A stretch of DNA of 64,000 bases from Pseudoalteromonas xiamenensis (GTDB lineage: Bacteria > Pseudomonadota > Gammaproteobacteria > Enterobacterales > Alteromonadaceae): the NCBI RefSeq assembly GCF_030994125.1, contig NZ_CP099917.1, positions 2,648,501 through 2,712,500 of the forward strand, written 5' to 3'. The position numbers and the translations under genes were made by a program. Numbering within the stretch: the stretch's first letter is position 1; the number at the start of each line of letters is the position of its first letter. A model generated the notes under the pieces. That model was not told where the DNA came from, searched no databases, and saw nothing but the letters and a program-made list of their open reading frames with translations. Of this stretch, positions 26,551 to 36,249 are shown piece by piece.

Positions 26551-27735
26551 ATGCCATTTTCCGCGCGTTTTTCCCGATTAGATGAATTACTCCATGAAAC
26601 ACAAGCGTATTGGCAGCAAGTTGCGTTCGCCTGTGATGATATCCCTTGGCCAGAGTTAAAGCCTGCACTGTTGCAATTGTCGGATGAGCAAGTCCATTTA
26701 CTTGATAGCTCCCCTGGTACTTTGCTGGAATGGCTGGTTCCCTATATTCCTCAACTTTCTGAAATACATCGTTTAAGTGCGTTGTCACAACCACATCATA
26801 CGTCGTTGACGTTTCCTTTTTGGCTGGAAAATGGCATCAAAGGCCGAAAGTTAGAACAACTAAAATCGTTTGTTGAGACGTTAAGTCCGATTGAAGGCCG
26901 ATGGCTAGAATGGTGTGCAGGCAAAGGGCATTTAGGCAGAATGCTTGCTTTTCAAGGGGCACAGCAGGTCGTTTCTGTCGAGTTGCAGCAAGCGTTGTGC
27001 GATGATGGTAGTGCCAGCGCAAAGAAACAAGGCTTGCCAATGGCGTTTATGTGCAAAGACGTACTCAATGATGCCGTCGATGATTGTTTTGAACAGGTTG
27101 ATCACGCCGTTGCCCTCCATGCGTGCGGTCGTTTACATCAAGAGTTTCTGATCAAGGGTGCACAAGCGCGCTGTAAAAACCTCATCGTTTCACCTTGCTG
27201 TTATCACCTTTTTACATCCAATGAATATGAGCCGATGAGTGTAGAGGGCAGAGCTGCGCGTACGCAACTCACGCACCACGACATGAAACTTGCACTGCAA
27301 GAGACTGTCACCGCACCGAGTCGTTTGACTGCGGTCAGACATCGAGAAGTGGCATGGCGTTTAGGATTTGATGCATTAAGAAAGTCGGTAACGGGTCACT
27401 GTGAATACGTGGGCGTCCCGTCCGTAGGCAAACAAATTTTCTCTGGAGCGTTTTCTGATTTCTGTTATTGGGCTGCAAATCAAAAAAATATTGCTTTACC
27501 AGATCACCTCGATTTCGACTCATTTCTAGCATTAGGTGTAAAAAAACAGCAAATAACGGCGCGAATCGAACTCGTACGCCATGCCTTTCGGCGAGCGATT
27601 GAGATCTGGTTGGTCCTCGATAGGGTTTTATATTTGCAATCAGCTGGGTATGATGTAGAGGTATTTGAGTTTTGTGATAAAGCACTTACACCGAGGAATG
27701 TGTTCATCAATGGGGTGCTAAAAAAAGAAGGGTGA
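26551..27735 (+). CDS. SAM-dependent methyltransferase, Methyltransf_32-like
   Basis: 394 residues. The N-terminal about 110 residues are an accessory domain. The Rossmann core starts with WLEWCAGKGHLGRML (motif I) and VVSVELQQALC; HAVALHACGRLHQEF and VSPCCYHLF are signature stretches of the Methyltransf_32/METTL25-like group. Substrate (RNA or protein) is unknown. Its stop (27735) lies five bases before the carbonic anhydrase start, so the two are co-transcribed. Confidence 0.75.
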   Translation: MPFSARFSRLDELLHETQAYWQQVAFACDDIPWPELKPALLQLSDEQVHLLDSSPGTLLEWLVPYIPQLSEIHRLSALSQPHHTSLTFPFWLENGIKGRKLEQLKSFVETLSPIEGRWLEWCAGKGHLGRMLAFQGAQQVVSVELQQALCDDGSASAKKQGLPMAFMCKDVLNDAVDDCFEQVDHAVALHACGRLHQEFLIKGAQARCKNLIVSPCCYHLFTSNEYEPMSVEGRAARTQLTHHDMKLALQETVTAPSRLTAVRHREVAWRLGFDALRKSVTGHCEYVGVPSVGKQIFSGAFSDFCYWAANQKNIALPDHLDFDSFLALGVKKQQITARIELVRHAFRRAIEIWLVLDRVLYLQSAGYDVEVFEFCDKALTPRNVFINGVLKKEG

Positions 27736-27740
27736 GCACA

Positions 27741-28397
27741 ATGTGTGAATTAGACCATTTATTGGCTAAGAATAAACAGTGGGCAGAGCGTACGCTTGGC
27801 AAAGATCCACAATTTTTTGATAAGTTATCAAAACAACAAAAACCGGAATATCTATGGATTGGGTGTTCTGATTCACGTGTGCCAGCGAACGAAATTGTTG
27901 ATCTAATGCCGGGTGAAATGTTTGTGCATCGCAACGTAGCTAACGTTGTGGTACATACCGATCATAACTGTCTTTCTGTGATGCAGTTTGCCATTGATGT
28001 ACTCAAAGTGAAGCATATTCTCGTTGTGGGCCATTATGGTTGTGGTGGTGTGCAAGCGGTATTAGATGAAGCTCGCTTCGGTTTAATTGATAACTGGCTA
28101 CGCCATGTAGCGGACGTCAAAGAAAAGCATCAAAATGTCCTAACCGATTTGACCCCTAAAGCGCAAAGCGACGCATTATGTGAGCTAAACGTAATTGAAC
28201 AGGTACGTAATGTTTGTTTAACCAATCTTGTTCAAGATGCGTGGCAGCGAGGACAAGATCTGACTATTCACGGTCTCGTGTATGGCTTAAAAGATGGTCT
28301 TTTAAAAGAGATCTACACCGCAGTGAGCGACCCAGAAACGCTCCAATCGGGCTATCAAGATGCTATTTTTGCGGTTGCCGACAGACAACTTCAATAA
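27741..28397 (+). CDS. can: Beta-class carbonic anhydrase
   Basis: Interconverts CO2 and bicarbonate in the cytoplasm. Counting from this ATG the zinc site is Cys42, Asp44, His98 and Cys101 (IGCSDSR, GHYGCGG), exactly the E. coli Can numbering, and the length is 218 residues. That supports this start over a GTG three codons earlier (27732), which would overlap the preceding gene. Confidence 0.95.
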   Translation: MCELDHLLAKNKQWAERTLGKDPQFFDKLSKQQKPEYLWIGCSDSRVPANEIVDLMPGEMFVHRNVANVVVHTDHNCLSVMQFAIDVLKVKHILVVGHYGCGGVQAVLDEARFGLIDNWLRHVADVKEKHQNVLTDLTPKAQSDALCELNVIEQVRNVCLTNLVQDAWQRGQDLTIHGLVYGLKDGLLKEIYTAVSDPETLQSGYQDAIFAVADRQLQ

Positions 28398-28425
28398 ACC
28401 TTGAATGGGTTGATAAACCAAATTG

Positions 28426-28453
28426 AAAAACGCGACCTAAGTCGCGTTTTTTT
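28426..28453. terminator. Bidirectional terminator between can and fbp
   Basis: AAAAACGCGAC / GTCGCGTTTTTTT with a four-base loop. A-run and T-run on both sides let it end transcripts from both convergent genes. Confidence 0.9.
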
Positions 28454-28460
28454 GTGGTGT

Positions 28461-29429
28461 TTATTGGTGATAGCCTAAACACGCTTCAACTTCATTTTTC
28501 GATCCTAGGATCACGGCGACACGTTGATGAATTTCGGTCGGCTGAATGTCGAGAATTTTTTCTTGTCCTGTATGAGCAAGGCCGCCGGCTTGTTCAATCA
28601 ACATGGCCATTGGGTTCGCTTCATAGAGTAAGCGAAGTTTGTATGGTTTATTTGGATCTTTAGTGTCTTCTGGGTATGTGAATAAACCACCACGGCACAA
28701 TACACGATGTACATCACCCACCATCGCTGCAATCCAACGCATGTTAAAGTTTTTGCCTCGAGGCCCTGTTTTACCCGCTAGCAAGTCTTCTATATATTGC
28801 TGCATTGGAGCTGTCCAGAAACGTTGATTTGAAGCGTTGATCGCAAACTCATTCGTATCGGCTGGGATTTTTGCGTAGTCGTGGGTAAGGAGGAAACTCC
28901 CGTGCGTTTTATCTAGGGTAAAAATGCGAGTGCCTTTACCAGTAGAAAGAGCAAGCATGGTCGATGGACCATAAAGGACATAACCTGCGGCAACTTGCTT
29001 GCGACCCGATTGTAAGAAGATGGCCGGATCGGCAGGATCTGACGCTTTATCGACTTCCATAATTGAGAAGATAGTACCAACAAGCGAGTTGATGTCGATG
29101 TTTGACGAACCATCGAGTGGGTCAAATGCAACGATGTATTTTGCCTCTGGGTTGCCTGCAACCGTCGTGTCTTCTTCTTCGGATGCAATGGCTTTCACAT
29201 AGCCGCTTTCTAAAAGAATATCTTTGAGCAGTTGATTCGAGAGTACATCTAACTTTTTTTGGGTTTCACCTTGAATGTTTTCATCTAAGGTAGAGCCTAA
29301 TACGCCAGAAAGTGCACCTTGACCAACGCGGAAAGAAATTTCTTTACACGCCGCCAATATAGTACGAATAAGAGAAACCAATTCACGTGAACAACCGTCT
29401 TCTACCAACACCGGTGGGAGTCTTCGCAT
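28461..29429 (-). CDS. fbp: Class I fructose-1,6-bisphosphatase
   Basis: Gluconeogenic phosphatase that makes fructose 6-phosphate. 322 residues with the metal-binding [15 protein letters not shown] upstream of it, and the late [15 protein letters not shown] active-site loop. Shares a terminator with can. The region upstream (29430-29584) is divergent from the metalloprotease gene. Confidence 0.96.
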   Translation of the reverse strand: MRRLPPVLVEDGCSRELVSLIRTILAACKEISFRVGQGALSGVLGSTLDENIQGETQKKLDVLSNQLLKDILLESGYVKAIASEEEDTTVAGNPEAKYIVAFDPLDGSSNIDINSLVGTIFSIMEVDKASDPADPAIFLQSGRKQVAAGYVLYGPSTMLALSTGKGTRIFTLDKTHGSFLLTHDYAKIPADTNEFAINASNQRFWTAPMQQYIEDLLAGKTGPRGKNFNMRWIAAMVGDVHRVLCRGGLFTYPEDTKDPNKPYKLRLLYEANPMAMLIEQAGGLAHTGQEKILDIQPTEIHQRVAVILGSKNEVEACLGYHQ

Positions 29430-29584
29430 TTTTAGATCCTGATAACGTTTCGTCTATCGAGTATAAATTGTGAGAGAGTCGACAGACTGCGCTGAATTTT
29501 CGTCTAAAGTAGCTGTATTTTGTATACCATCTTCATATACTGGTACAAACAATTACTTAAACCCGACTTAACAAAGATAAGCTT

Positions 29585-32017
29585 ATGCCAAAAACTAAAT
29601 TTATAAAGCACGCTACTTCTGCTTTGTTATTGACTATGATAACTCAAGCGCACGCAGCAATTAAGTCTATAGACTCGTTTACTGAGACTTTTAATCATTT
29701 TCCTGGTTTTTATAGTGTCTATGTCGACCCTCAAACTGCACATGTTTACCTCGACGTGGATAAATTAGATAAACCTTTTTTACTGCAACACAGCCTGCCA
29801 TATGGTGTGGGTTCTAATGACATCGGTCTTGATAGAGGGCAGCTAGGCGGGACTTACGTTGCCCAGTTTGAGCGCATTGGTGACAAAGTATTACTGAAAG
29901 CGCTGAATACATATTACCGTGCAAGTGCTGAAAATGCCGCGGAAAAACAGAGTGTACAAGAAGCGTTTGCTGCGAGCGTATTGCAGGGCTTTAAAGTAGT
30001 GGCAGAAGACAATGACAGTGTACTTATCGATTACACACCCTATCTAATGTCTGACGTACACGGTGTGTCACGTCGTTTAGCAGACACGAAACAAGGTAAC
30101 TTTTCATTAGACAATGCACGTAGCGCGGTATTCTTGCCAAGAACAAAAGCATTTGTCAAAAACACGGAGCTAGAAGCGACGTTAACGTTTGGTGGCAGCA
30201 ATCCAGGTGAGTACATCAAACAGGTTAGTGCAGATCCGTATGCGGTTACTGTGCATCAACACCACTCTCTCATTGAGTTACCGGATGATAAATACCAGCC
30301 TCGTCCATTCCACCCTCAATCGGGATATTGGAGCATTGAACACAAAGATTATTCGGCGCCACTGGGCCAATCGATGTATGTGCGCTATATCCCAAGACAC
30401 CGTCTTGAGAAAAAAGACCCCTCTGCAGCGGTAAGTGAGGCTGTAGAGCCTATCATTTACTATTTGGACCCTGGTGTTCCTGAACCAGTTCGTAGTGCGT
30501 TGCTCGAAGGCGCAAGCTGGTGGAATAATGCGTTTGAAGCCGCTGGTTACAAGAATGCCTTCCAAGTAAAAATGCTCCCAGAAAGTGCAGATCCGATGGA
30601 TGTTCGTTACAACGTTATCCAATGGGTACACCGCGCAACCCGAGGTTGGTCTTATGGTTCATCGGTTATTGACCCTCGCACTGGCGAAATTCTGAAAGGA
30701 CACGTTACACTCGGGTCGTTGCGCGTACGCCAAGATATTCTCATTGCTGAATCATTGGCCGCACCATTCAAAACGGGCAATGAAACGAATGAAACCTTGC
30801 AAGCAATGGCGCTGGACCGTATTCGCCAACTCAGTGCGCACGAAGTAGGGCACACGTTGGGTATTGCGCATAACTTTTCTGCATCGGTAAAAGACAGAGC
30901 GTCTGTGATGGATTACCCACACCCGCTGTTGAGTATTAACGATAAAGGGGAGCTGGATGTCACACAAGGCTATGACAAAGGCATTGGTGTTTGGGATAAG
31001 CAAGTCATCAAGTACGGGTATGGTGATTTCAATGAATCACAGGAAAATAACGCGTTAAAAGCGGTGTTGGCGGAAAACAAAACACTAGGTTTGGAGTTTA
31101 TTTCCGATGACGACGCAAGAGCGCAAGGTGGCAGTCATCCCACAGCACATCTATGGGATAATGGTAACGATCCGGCTGAAGAGCTAAACCGCGTATTGGA
31201 CGTTCGTCAAAAAGCACTGGGTCGCTTTGGAATTGAAAATTTAAAAAATGGTGAAGCCCTTTCACAACTTGAAGAAAGGCTTGTTCCATTGTACTTGTTC
31301 CACCGTTATCAAGTTGAAGCCGCAGTAAAGCTGATAGGTGGTGAAGACTACAGTTATGAAGTACGAGAGGAAGGTCAGGCTCCGCATGGGATTCAAGTGA
31401 TTGCACGTGAGCGTCAACTTGCTGCACTCAAAGCTATTTTGAAAACGCTGACACCGAAAGAACTAATGATCCCTGAATCTGTTCTCGCACTTGTCCCACC
31501 AAAGGCGTACGGCGAATATAAAACACGGGAAAGTGTCGTCGGACGTACAGGACTTTCATTTGATGCGATGGCGTTACCCGAAGTGGCGGCCGCACAATCA
31601 TTAAAGCTGCTTTTGAATCCAGAACGAGTCAATCGTCTAATACAGCAAAAAGCGAGAGACACGAAAAACTTAGGTTTAGATACTGTTTTGTTTAGAACAT
31701 ATCAGCAAGTGTTTGAGACAGAAGAAAAGACAGGCATGGCGCTATTACTCTCTCAGCGCACGCAAATATTGGCAGCGAAGCAATTTGCGGAAATGAGTGT
31801 TAGCGACAAAGTGTCACCTGAAGCGCAAGCCATGTTCAAGCGGTTTGTACATAAGTTGGCAGAATTACCGCAAGATGCGTCATTATTTGATAGTAACAAA
31901 ATTGGTAAAGCGACGTTTAAGGTGTATCTCGCTGAACAGATCCGTTGGTTCCAAGAGCATGGTAAATGGCCGGATGGTTTCAACGCACTGCCATTACCGC
32001 CAGGGTCGCCTATTTAA
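29585..32017 (+). CDS. Large secreted zinc metalloprotease (DUF5117/DUF4953 type)
   Basis: 810 residues with a signal peptide ending at AHA|A (about residue 24). An N-terminal beta-rich domain (DUF5117-like) is followed by a zincin domain with HEVGHTLGIAH (His419, Glu420, His423, His429), a metzincin-type HExxHxxxxxH. ASVMDYPHP downstream supplies a Met-turn-like feature. A helical C-terminal domain extends to 810. Likely periplasmic or extracellular peptidase; substrate unknown. Stands alone. Confidence 0.82.
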   Translation: MPKTKFIKHATSALLLTMITQAHAAIKSIDSFTETFNHFPGFYSVYVDPQTAHVYLDVDKLDKPFLLQHSLPYGVGSNDIGLDRGQLGGTYVAQFERIGDKVLLKALNTYYRASAENAAEKQSVQEAFAASVLQGFKVVAEDNDSVLIDYTPYLMSDVHGVSRRLADTKQGNFSLDNARSAVFLPRTKAFVKNTELEATLTFGGSNPGEYIKQVSADPYAVTVHQHHSLIELPDDKYQPRPFHPQSGYWSIEHKDYSAPLGQSMYVRYIPRHRLEKKDPSAAVSEAVEPIIYYLDPGVPEPVRSALLEGASWWNNAFEAAGYKNAFQVKMLPESADPMDVRYNVIQWVHRATRGWSYGSSVIDPRTGEILKGHVTLGSLRVRQDILIAESLAAPFKTGNETNETLQAMALDRIRQLSAHEVGHTLGIAHNFSASVKDRASVMDYPHPLLSINDKGELDVTQGYDKGIGVWDKQVIKYGYGDFNESQENNALKAVLAENKTLGLEFISDDDARAQGGSHPTAHLWDNGNDPAEELNRVLDVRQKALGRFGIENLKNGEALSQLEERLVPLYLFHRYQVEAAVKLIGGEDYSYEVREEGQAPHGIQVIARERQLAALKAILKTLTPKELMIPESVLALVPPKAYGEYKTRESVVGRTGLSFDAMALPEVAAAQSLKLLLNPERVNRLIQQKARDTKNLGLDTVLFRTYQQVFETEEKTGMALLLSQRTQILAAKQFAEMSVSDKVSPEAQAMFKRFVHKLAELPQDASLFDSNKIGKATFKVYLAEQIRWFQEHGKWPDGFNALPLPPGSPI

Positions 32018-32049
32018 TCGACATAAATTCGCTATTATCGCTTGGTCTC

Positions 32050-33279
32050 CTAGACCAAGCGATTTCGTCCAGTTTCCTTCGCTTGGTATAAATTGACGTC
32101 GGCATGTTTGAGCAGCGTATCGATATTGTGGTTGAGCTCCTCGATTAATCCTGCTGAAACGGTAAAATGAATCGCGTGCTCGGAAAATGAGCGACTGTTT
32201 TTTTCAATATATTGTATAAACAACGCTAGCTGCTGTTGAGCTTCCGCTTTATCATTCGTCGTAAACTTAATTGCAAATTCTTCCCCACCCATGCGTGCGA
32301 TAAGGTCGTTAGGAAAAAACTTGCTTAATGCAGCAGAAAAGCTTTTAAGCACCGCATCACCCGCATCGTGTCCATGGTTATCGTTAATCAATTTAAAGTG
32401 ATCAATGTCGAGCATCGCGAGACAAACCGCGGCTTGTGCTTTTTCATCGACACGCAGCAGCTTTTTGGCTTCTTCAAAGAAATAACGACGATTTGGCAAA
32501 TCAGTCAGATAATCGGTGTTCGCTTGACGGCGAATAGTTGCGATGTTTTCCAACATATCAACGTTTTGACTCAGACGGCAATAAAACTCCTCGTTATTGA
32601 AGGGCTTACGTAAATAATCATTAGCGCCACTTTTGATAAAACGCGCCGAGAGCTGCGCTTGTTCAGAGCTCGAAATACCGATGATCGCAATATCTTCGTC
32701 ATTGTGTTTTCGCCGTACCTCAATACACAATTCAGCACCATTAAGTTTTGGCATTTCAAAGTCGGTGATGATCACACTGATGTCCGGATTTTCGGCAAGC
32801 ACTTGAAGCGCGTGCTCCCCGTCGTGGGCCTCATACACACGGTATTTTTGTCTTACCAACAAGGTTTTGATGTAGTGGCGGGCTGAAATAGAGTCCTCAA
32901 CAATTAAAATCGAAATCTGCTTGTTTTTAGGCAACCGCTGCAGCTGTTTCTTTAAATAGTGATAAGCCTGTTTATGTTCTTTTGTGATGTAGTCGATAAT
33001 AGGGTAACGTTCCACGGTCGTACGCGTTGACTCATCTATGTTTCCCGTCATGACAATGGTGGGAATATCCGCCTTGATGGTAACAGGGATTGCTTCACCG
33101 TTGGGCGCGTCAGGTAGAATAAAATCGACCACAGCACAATAATAACTATGTTGTTTGATTAGTGCTTTGGCTTCTTCCAGTGTCGCCGCAATGTCTACGG
33201 CATAACCGACGGAGATAGCAATATGTTTCTGTACTTTTGCTATTGTTGGGGTATCTTCAATTATTAAGGCTCTTAGCAC
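32050..33279 (-). CDS. Two-receiver response regulator with GGDEF diguanylate cyclase domain
   Basis: 409 residues: receiver 1 (about 1-115, phospho-Asp52 in AVVDFILPD), receiver 2 (about 122-240, Asp173 in IITDFEMP, Lys225 in YLRKPF), and GGDEF (about 250-409) with DIDHFKLIND and GGEEF at 331-335. It should make cyclic di-GMP when phosphorylated. No RxxD inhibitory site is seen just before GGEEF, so product feedback may be absent. Starts with GTG. No partner histidine kinase is adjacent. Confidence 0.88.
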   Translation of the reverse strand: MLRALIIEDTPTIAKVQKHIAISVGYAVDIAATLEEAKALIKQHSYYCAVVDFILPDAPNGEAIPVTIKADIPTIVMTGNIDESTRTTVERYPIIDYITKEHKQAYHYLKKQLQRLPKNKQISILIVEDSISARHYIKTLLVRQKYRVYEAHDGEHALQVLAENPDISVIITDFEMPKLNGAELCIEVRRKHNDEDIAIIGISSSEQAQLSARFIKSGANDYLRKPFNNEEFYCRLSQNVDMLENIATIRRQANTDYLTDLPNRRYFFEEAKKLLRVDEKAQAAVCLAMLDIDHFKLINDNHGHDAGDAVLKSFSAALSKFFPNDLIARMGGEEFAIKFTTNDKAEAQQQLALFIQYIEKNSRSFSEHAIHFTVSAGLIEELNHNIDTLLKHADVNLYQAKETGRNRLV

Positions 33280-33380
33280 AATACAAACTACTGCGTTTCA
33301 ATTGGATGTAATAATTATTAATAGTGAAACCGCGAAAAAGCAACGAAAATCAAGTAGGGAAAGGAAGAAACAGAGACTCA

Positions 33381-33406
33381 AGGAAACCAAACAGAGTTGG
33401 TTTCCT
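33381..33406. repeat. Inverted repeat downstream of maoP
   Basis: AGGAAACCAA and TTGGTTTCCT form a perfect ten-base stem with a six-base loop, 18 bases after the maoP stop. It is probably the maoP terminator, though the T-run is poor. Confidence 0.5.
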
Positions 33407-33423
33407 GTTAAGCAATACAGCGC

Positions 33424-33792
33424 TTAATAGTCGTCGTCAGAGGTGACAGCTGCAGGCGCATTGTCCGCGACAAGACGAGAGCGACCAAATAAAGTATGGA
33501 ATTTCGCTTTGCTTGTTGTCAGTTTCAAGTATTTAATCCAAGCGCGCTCGAATGCATTCGTCGGCTCGCTGGTATTTTCCATCACTTGAGTGAACTGAGT
33601 TTGAAAACTATTTTGTGGTGCTAAGGTTTTATTGTATAACCCCTTTAGAACTACACCGTGGTTTTCTAAGATTTCAGCTTCAAGTATTGTGAAGTGGCCA
33701 CTTCGTGCAAAACCACGAGGAAAATTTGCATCGTCATAGAATTGTTTTGGGCTTGCAAAAGCGTTACGTAATTCAGATAAATTAATGTTCAT
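33424..33792 (-). CDS. maoP: MaoP (YifE) chromosome macrodomain Ori protein
   Basis: DUF413-family protein; in E. coli MaoP with the adjacent maoS site organises the Ori macrodomain. 122 residues with the signature FPRGFARSGHFTILEAEILENHG and the late FERAWIKYLK and KFHTLFG, all shared with YifE, ending in an acidic SDDDY tail. It is divergent from hdfR as in E. coli, which strongly supports orthology. I cannot verify a maoS site by eye in 33793-33883. Confidence 0.9.
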   Translation of the reverse strand: MNINLSELRNAFASPKQFYDDANFPRGFARSGHFTILEAEILENHGVVLKGLYNKTLAPQNSFQTQFTQVMENTSEPTNAFERAWIKYLKLTTSKAKFHTLFGRSRLVADNAPAAVTSDDDY

Positions 33793-33883
33793 GACTGATT
33801 CCTTTGATCTTCCATCTGGGCTGGAGTATGGACCACGACGATGAATTTTTTAAACAAGATATTTTTATCGAAAGGATAAATTT

Positions 33884-34729
33884 GTGGATATAGATTTATT
33901 GAAGACATTTGTTGAGGTTGTTCGAACCCGTCATTTTGGTCGAGCGGCTGAAAACTTGTACATTACCCAATCGGCGGTGAGTTTCAGGATCCGTCAATTA
34001 GAGCAAAGTCTGGGGGTAAATCTATTTATTCGTCAACGCAATAATATTCAGCTTACTGCGCCAGGTGAGCGTTTATTGCCGCATGCGAAGATGATACTAA
34101 CAGGGATGCAGCGGGCTAAAGTGGATGTTGCTCTTGCAAACAATATGCATAAGCAGTTGTCGCTTGCGGGAACTCCAAATATATGGGATGCCTTCTTACA
34201 GTTTGGCATTAATAACATTGTATCAGCGATGCCTGATGTTTCTTTGGTTGCTGAGGTGAAAGCACAACAAGAGAGCACGCGTTTACTGCTCGAAAGAACG
34301 CTCGACATGGCGGTGTTGTTTGACCCGCCAAAAGTCGATGAATTGCTTGTTCAACCAATCAGTGATTTAGCGATTATTCCTGTGAGTACATTTGCGGGTC
34401 TTACGCGAGATGAATTTTTCGAGAGACAATATGTCTATGTTGATTGGGGAACCGCGTTTTCACTTTGGCATGCCAAACAATTTACCGGCAATACGCCGCC
34501 ATTTTTTAGAACGAGTACTGGCCGTATTGCACTTGATCTGATTTTGCAATGTGGTGGAAACGCATTTGTGCCTGAGATTTTGGCCAAGGAGCACATTGAA
34601 AGCGGACAGCTACATCGCATTGAACAAGTACCTCCGACTTCACGAGAAGTGTTTGTGGCTTATCACCGCGACAATGATCAAAAAGAGCAGATTGAAAAAA
34701 TTGTCGAATTGCTTATTCGGTATGACTAA
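33884..34729 (+). CDS. hdfR: LysR-type regulator HdfR
   Basis: 281-residue LysR regulator, named in E. coli for repression of flhDC. The helix-turn-helix region reads HFGRAAENLYITQSAVSFRIRQLE. It has GTG as start with AAAGGA upstream. The divergent maoP neighbour is the same as in E. coli. Effector and targets in this organism are not known. Confidence 0.88.
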   Translation: MDIDLLKTFVEVVRTRHFGRAAENLYITQSAVSFRIRQLEQSLGVNLFIRQRNNIQLTAPGERLLPHAKMILTGMQRAKVDVALANNMHKQLSLAGTPNIWDAFLQFGINNIVSAMPDVSLVAEVKAQQESTRLLLERTLDMAVLFDPPKVDELLVQPISDLAIIPVSTFAGLTRDEFFERQYVYVDWGTAFSLWHAKQFTGNTPPFFRTSTGRIALDLILQCGGNAFVPEILAKEHIESGQLHRIEQVPPTSREVFVAYHRDNDQKEQIEKIVELLIRYD

Positions 34730-34834
34730 CGCTCGATATTGCGCGTAAACAAAAGTAGGTAGAGGTATGCGATGCGTTAATGCCTCTTCCTTCTGCAATA
34801 ACATAAAATTTAAAGTTTTACCTTTCATAGGAAT

Positions 34835-34930
34835 ATTTCATTTCGATTACATTTTAATTTCCATAAAATGTATTTTTTATGAAAAAAACATTTCAACTGT
34901 AATATAAAGTTCATATTCCTTTCCTAAACT
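34835..34930 (+). promoter_or_regulatory. PhoB-type box array and promoter of the porin
   Basis: CTGTAATATAAAGTTCAT (34897-34914) fits a Pho box of two 7-mers spaced by four bases, and TAAACT (34925-34930) follows after ten bases, the normal PhoB/-10 distance. Upstream, ATTTCAT, ATTACAT and ATTTCCA start at 34835, 34846 and 34857, an 11-base period as in tandem Pho boxes. This suggests induction by low phosphate. The remainder of 34730-34994 shows nothing else. Confidence 0.6.
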
Positions 34931-34994
34931 GTGCCCGAATTAAAAGTGAGGCAGTGAAAAACTGCTGATAATTACGTTATTTAGGACAGTAAAA

Positions 34995-36140
34995 ATGAAG
35001 ACATCTTTTAAACTTGCTGCGTTAACACTGGCTCTCTCGGCTGCGTTTTCAACTCAAGCGGCTGAAATTTCGACGAAGGGCGGCTTTAAAGTTAAGTCAG
35101 ATGACGGACGTTATACTTTTGCCGTTGGTGGCCGTATCCAAATGGATGGGACTGCGTTCAACAGCGATGACATTGATTTAAATAACGGAACTGAAATGCG
35201 TCGTGCGCGTATTACCCTAAAAGCAAACATTGAAGAATGGGAATACAAACTCGATTACGATTACATTTCAAGCGAATCGGTAAAAGACGCATTTATCGCA
35301 TACAATGGTTTCAAAAATACCATTATCCAGATTGGTAACCAACGCCAAGCGTTTGGTATGGAAGCGAACACCAGCTCAAACGACGTCTCTTTCATCGAGC
35401 GTTCATTGATTACAGACCCATTTGACCAAGGTCGTGGCTTTGGTATCGCGGCGAAGCAGTGGGGTGATAACTGGTCACTGAACTATGGTGTATACGGTCA
35501 AGACGTGAATGCGGCAAACGGCAAAGACGAAGAACTTAGCTTCAATGGTCGTTTTGCATACGCTCCAATCAAAGAAAAAGATCGTATGGTGTCTTTCGGC
35601 TTCTCGGCATTGCAAACTGAGTTAGAAGACGGCGGTTCTGTTCGTTTACGAGCGCGCCCTGAATCACATCAAGCAAACACGCGTATCGTGGATAGCAGTT
35701 CAATCGCTGCAGACAGCTATACAATGTTTGGTTTAGAGTCAGTGATGCAATTCGGTTCCCTAACGTTACTTGGCGAATACATCAAAGAAGACGTAGACAG
35801 CGTGGATGGTAGCGACCCAAGTTTTGATGGTTACTTTGTCTCAGCGTCTTACCTACTTGATGGTGGTATGCGTAATTACACGACAAAAGGCGGTAAATTC
35901 AAAGGTTACAAGCCTGGTGCAAACGGCGCTTGGGAACTAACTGCACGTATTTCAAGCCTTGACCTAAACGATGCTGATGCAAATGTATTTGGTGGCAAAG
36001 TAGATTCAATCACGCTTGGTGCGAACTACTACATCAATTCAAACATGTTAGCTAAATTTAACGTTGTTTCAGCAAACGGCGACGAGTTTGCTAAGTACGA
36101 TTCAACGTCAGTTGGTGCGCGTCTACAAGTAGTTTGGTAA
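34995..36140 (+). CDS. Phosphate-selective porin O/P family (OprP-like)
   Basis: 381-residue outer-membrane protein: signal peptide ending AQA|AEI, then a 16-strand-type barrel with alternating pattern and GRIQMDGTAF, MRRARITLKANI and a terminal QVVW. The MRRAR-type stretch is typical of the OprO/OprP group for phosphate or polyphosphate uptake. The upstream Pho-type promoter fits that role. A strong terminator follows. Confidence 0.88.
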   Translation: MKTSFKLAALTLALSAAFSTQAAEISTKGGFKVKSDDGRYTFAVGGRIQMDGTAFNSDDIDLNNGTEMRRARITLKANIEEWEYKLDYDYISSESVKDAFIAYNGFKNTIIQIGNQRQAFGMEANTSSNDVSFIERSLITDPFDQGRGFGIAAKQWGDNWSLNYGVYGQDVNAANGKDEELSFNGRFAYAPIKEKDRMVSFGFSALQTELEDGGSVRLRARPESHQANTRIVDSSSIAADSYTMFGLESVMQFGSLTLLGEYIKEDVDSVDGSDPSFDGYFVSASYLLDGGMRNYTTKGGKFKGYKPGANGAWELTARISSLDLNDADANVFGGKVDSITLGANYYINSNMLAKFNVVSANGDEFAKYDSTSVGARLQVVW

Positions 36141-36167
36141 GCAAGGACTTGACGTTCTGAGCTTAGG

Positions 36168-36194
36168 AAAAGGAGACTTAGGTCTCCTTTTTTC
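36168..36194 (+). terminator. Terminator of the porin gene
   Basis: AAAAGGAGAC / GTCTCCTTTT with a TTAG loop, running into TT. Lies between the porin and the convergent recG. Confidence 0.85.
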
Positions 36195-36249
36195 ATGATC
36201 AAGGATTCGATATGAATGAACTCGTATACTGAGGATATAAAAAAGGATT

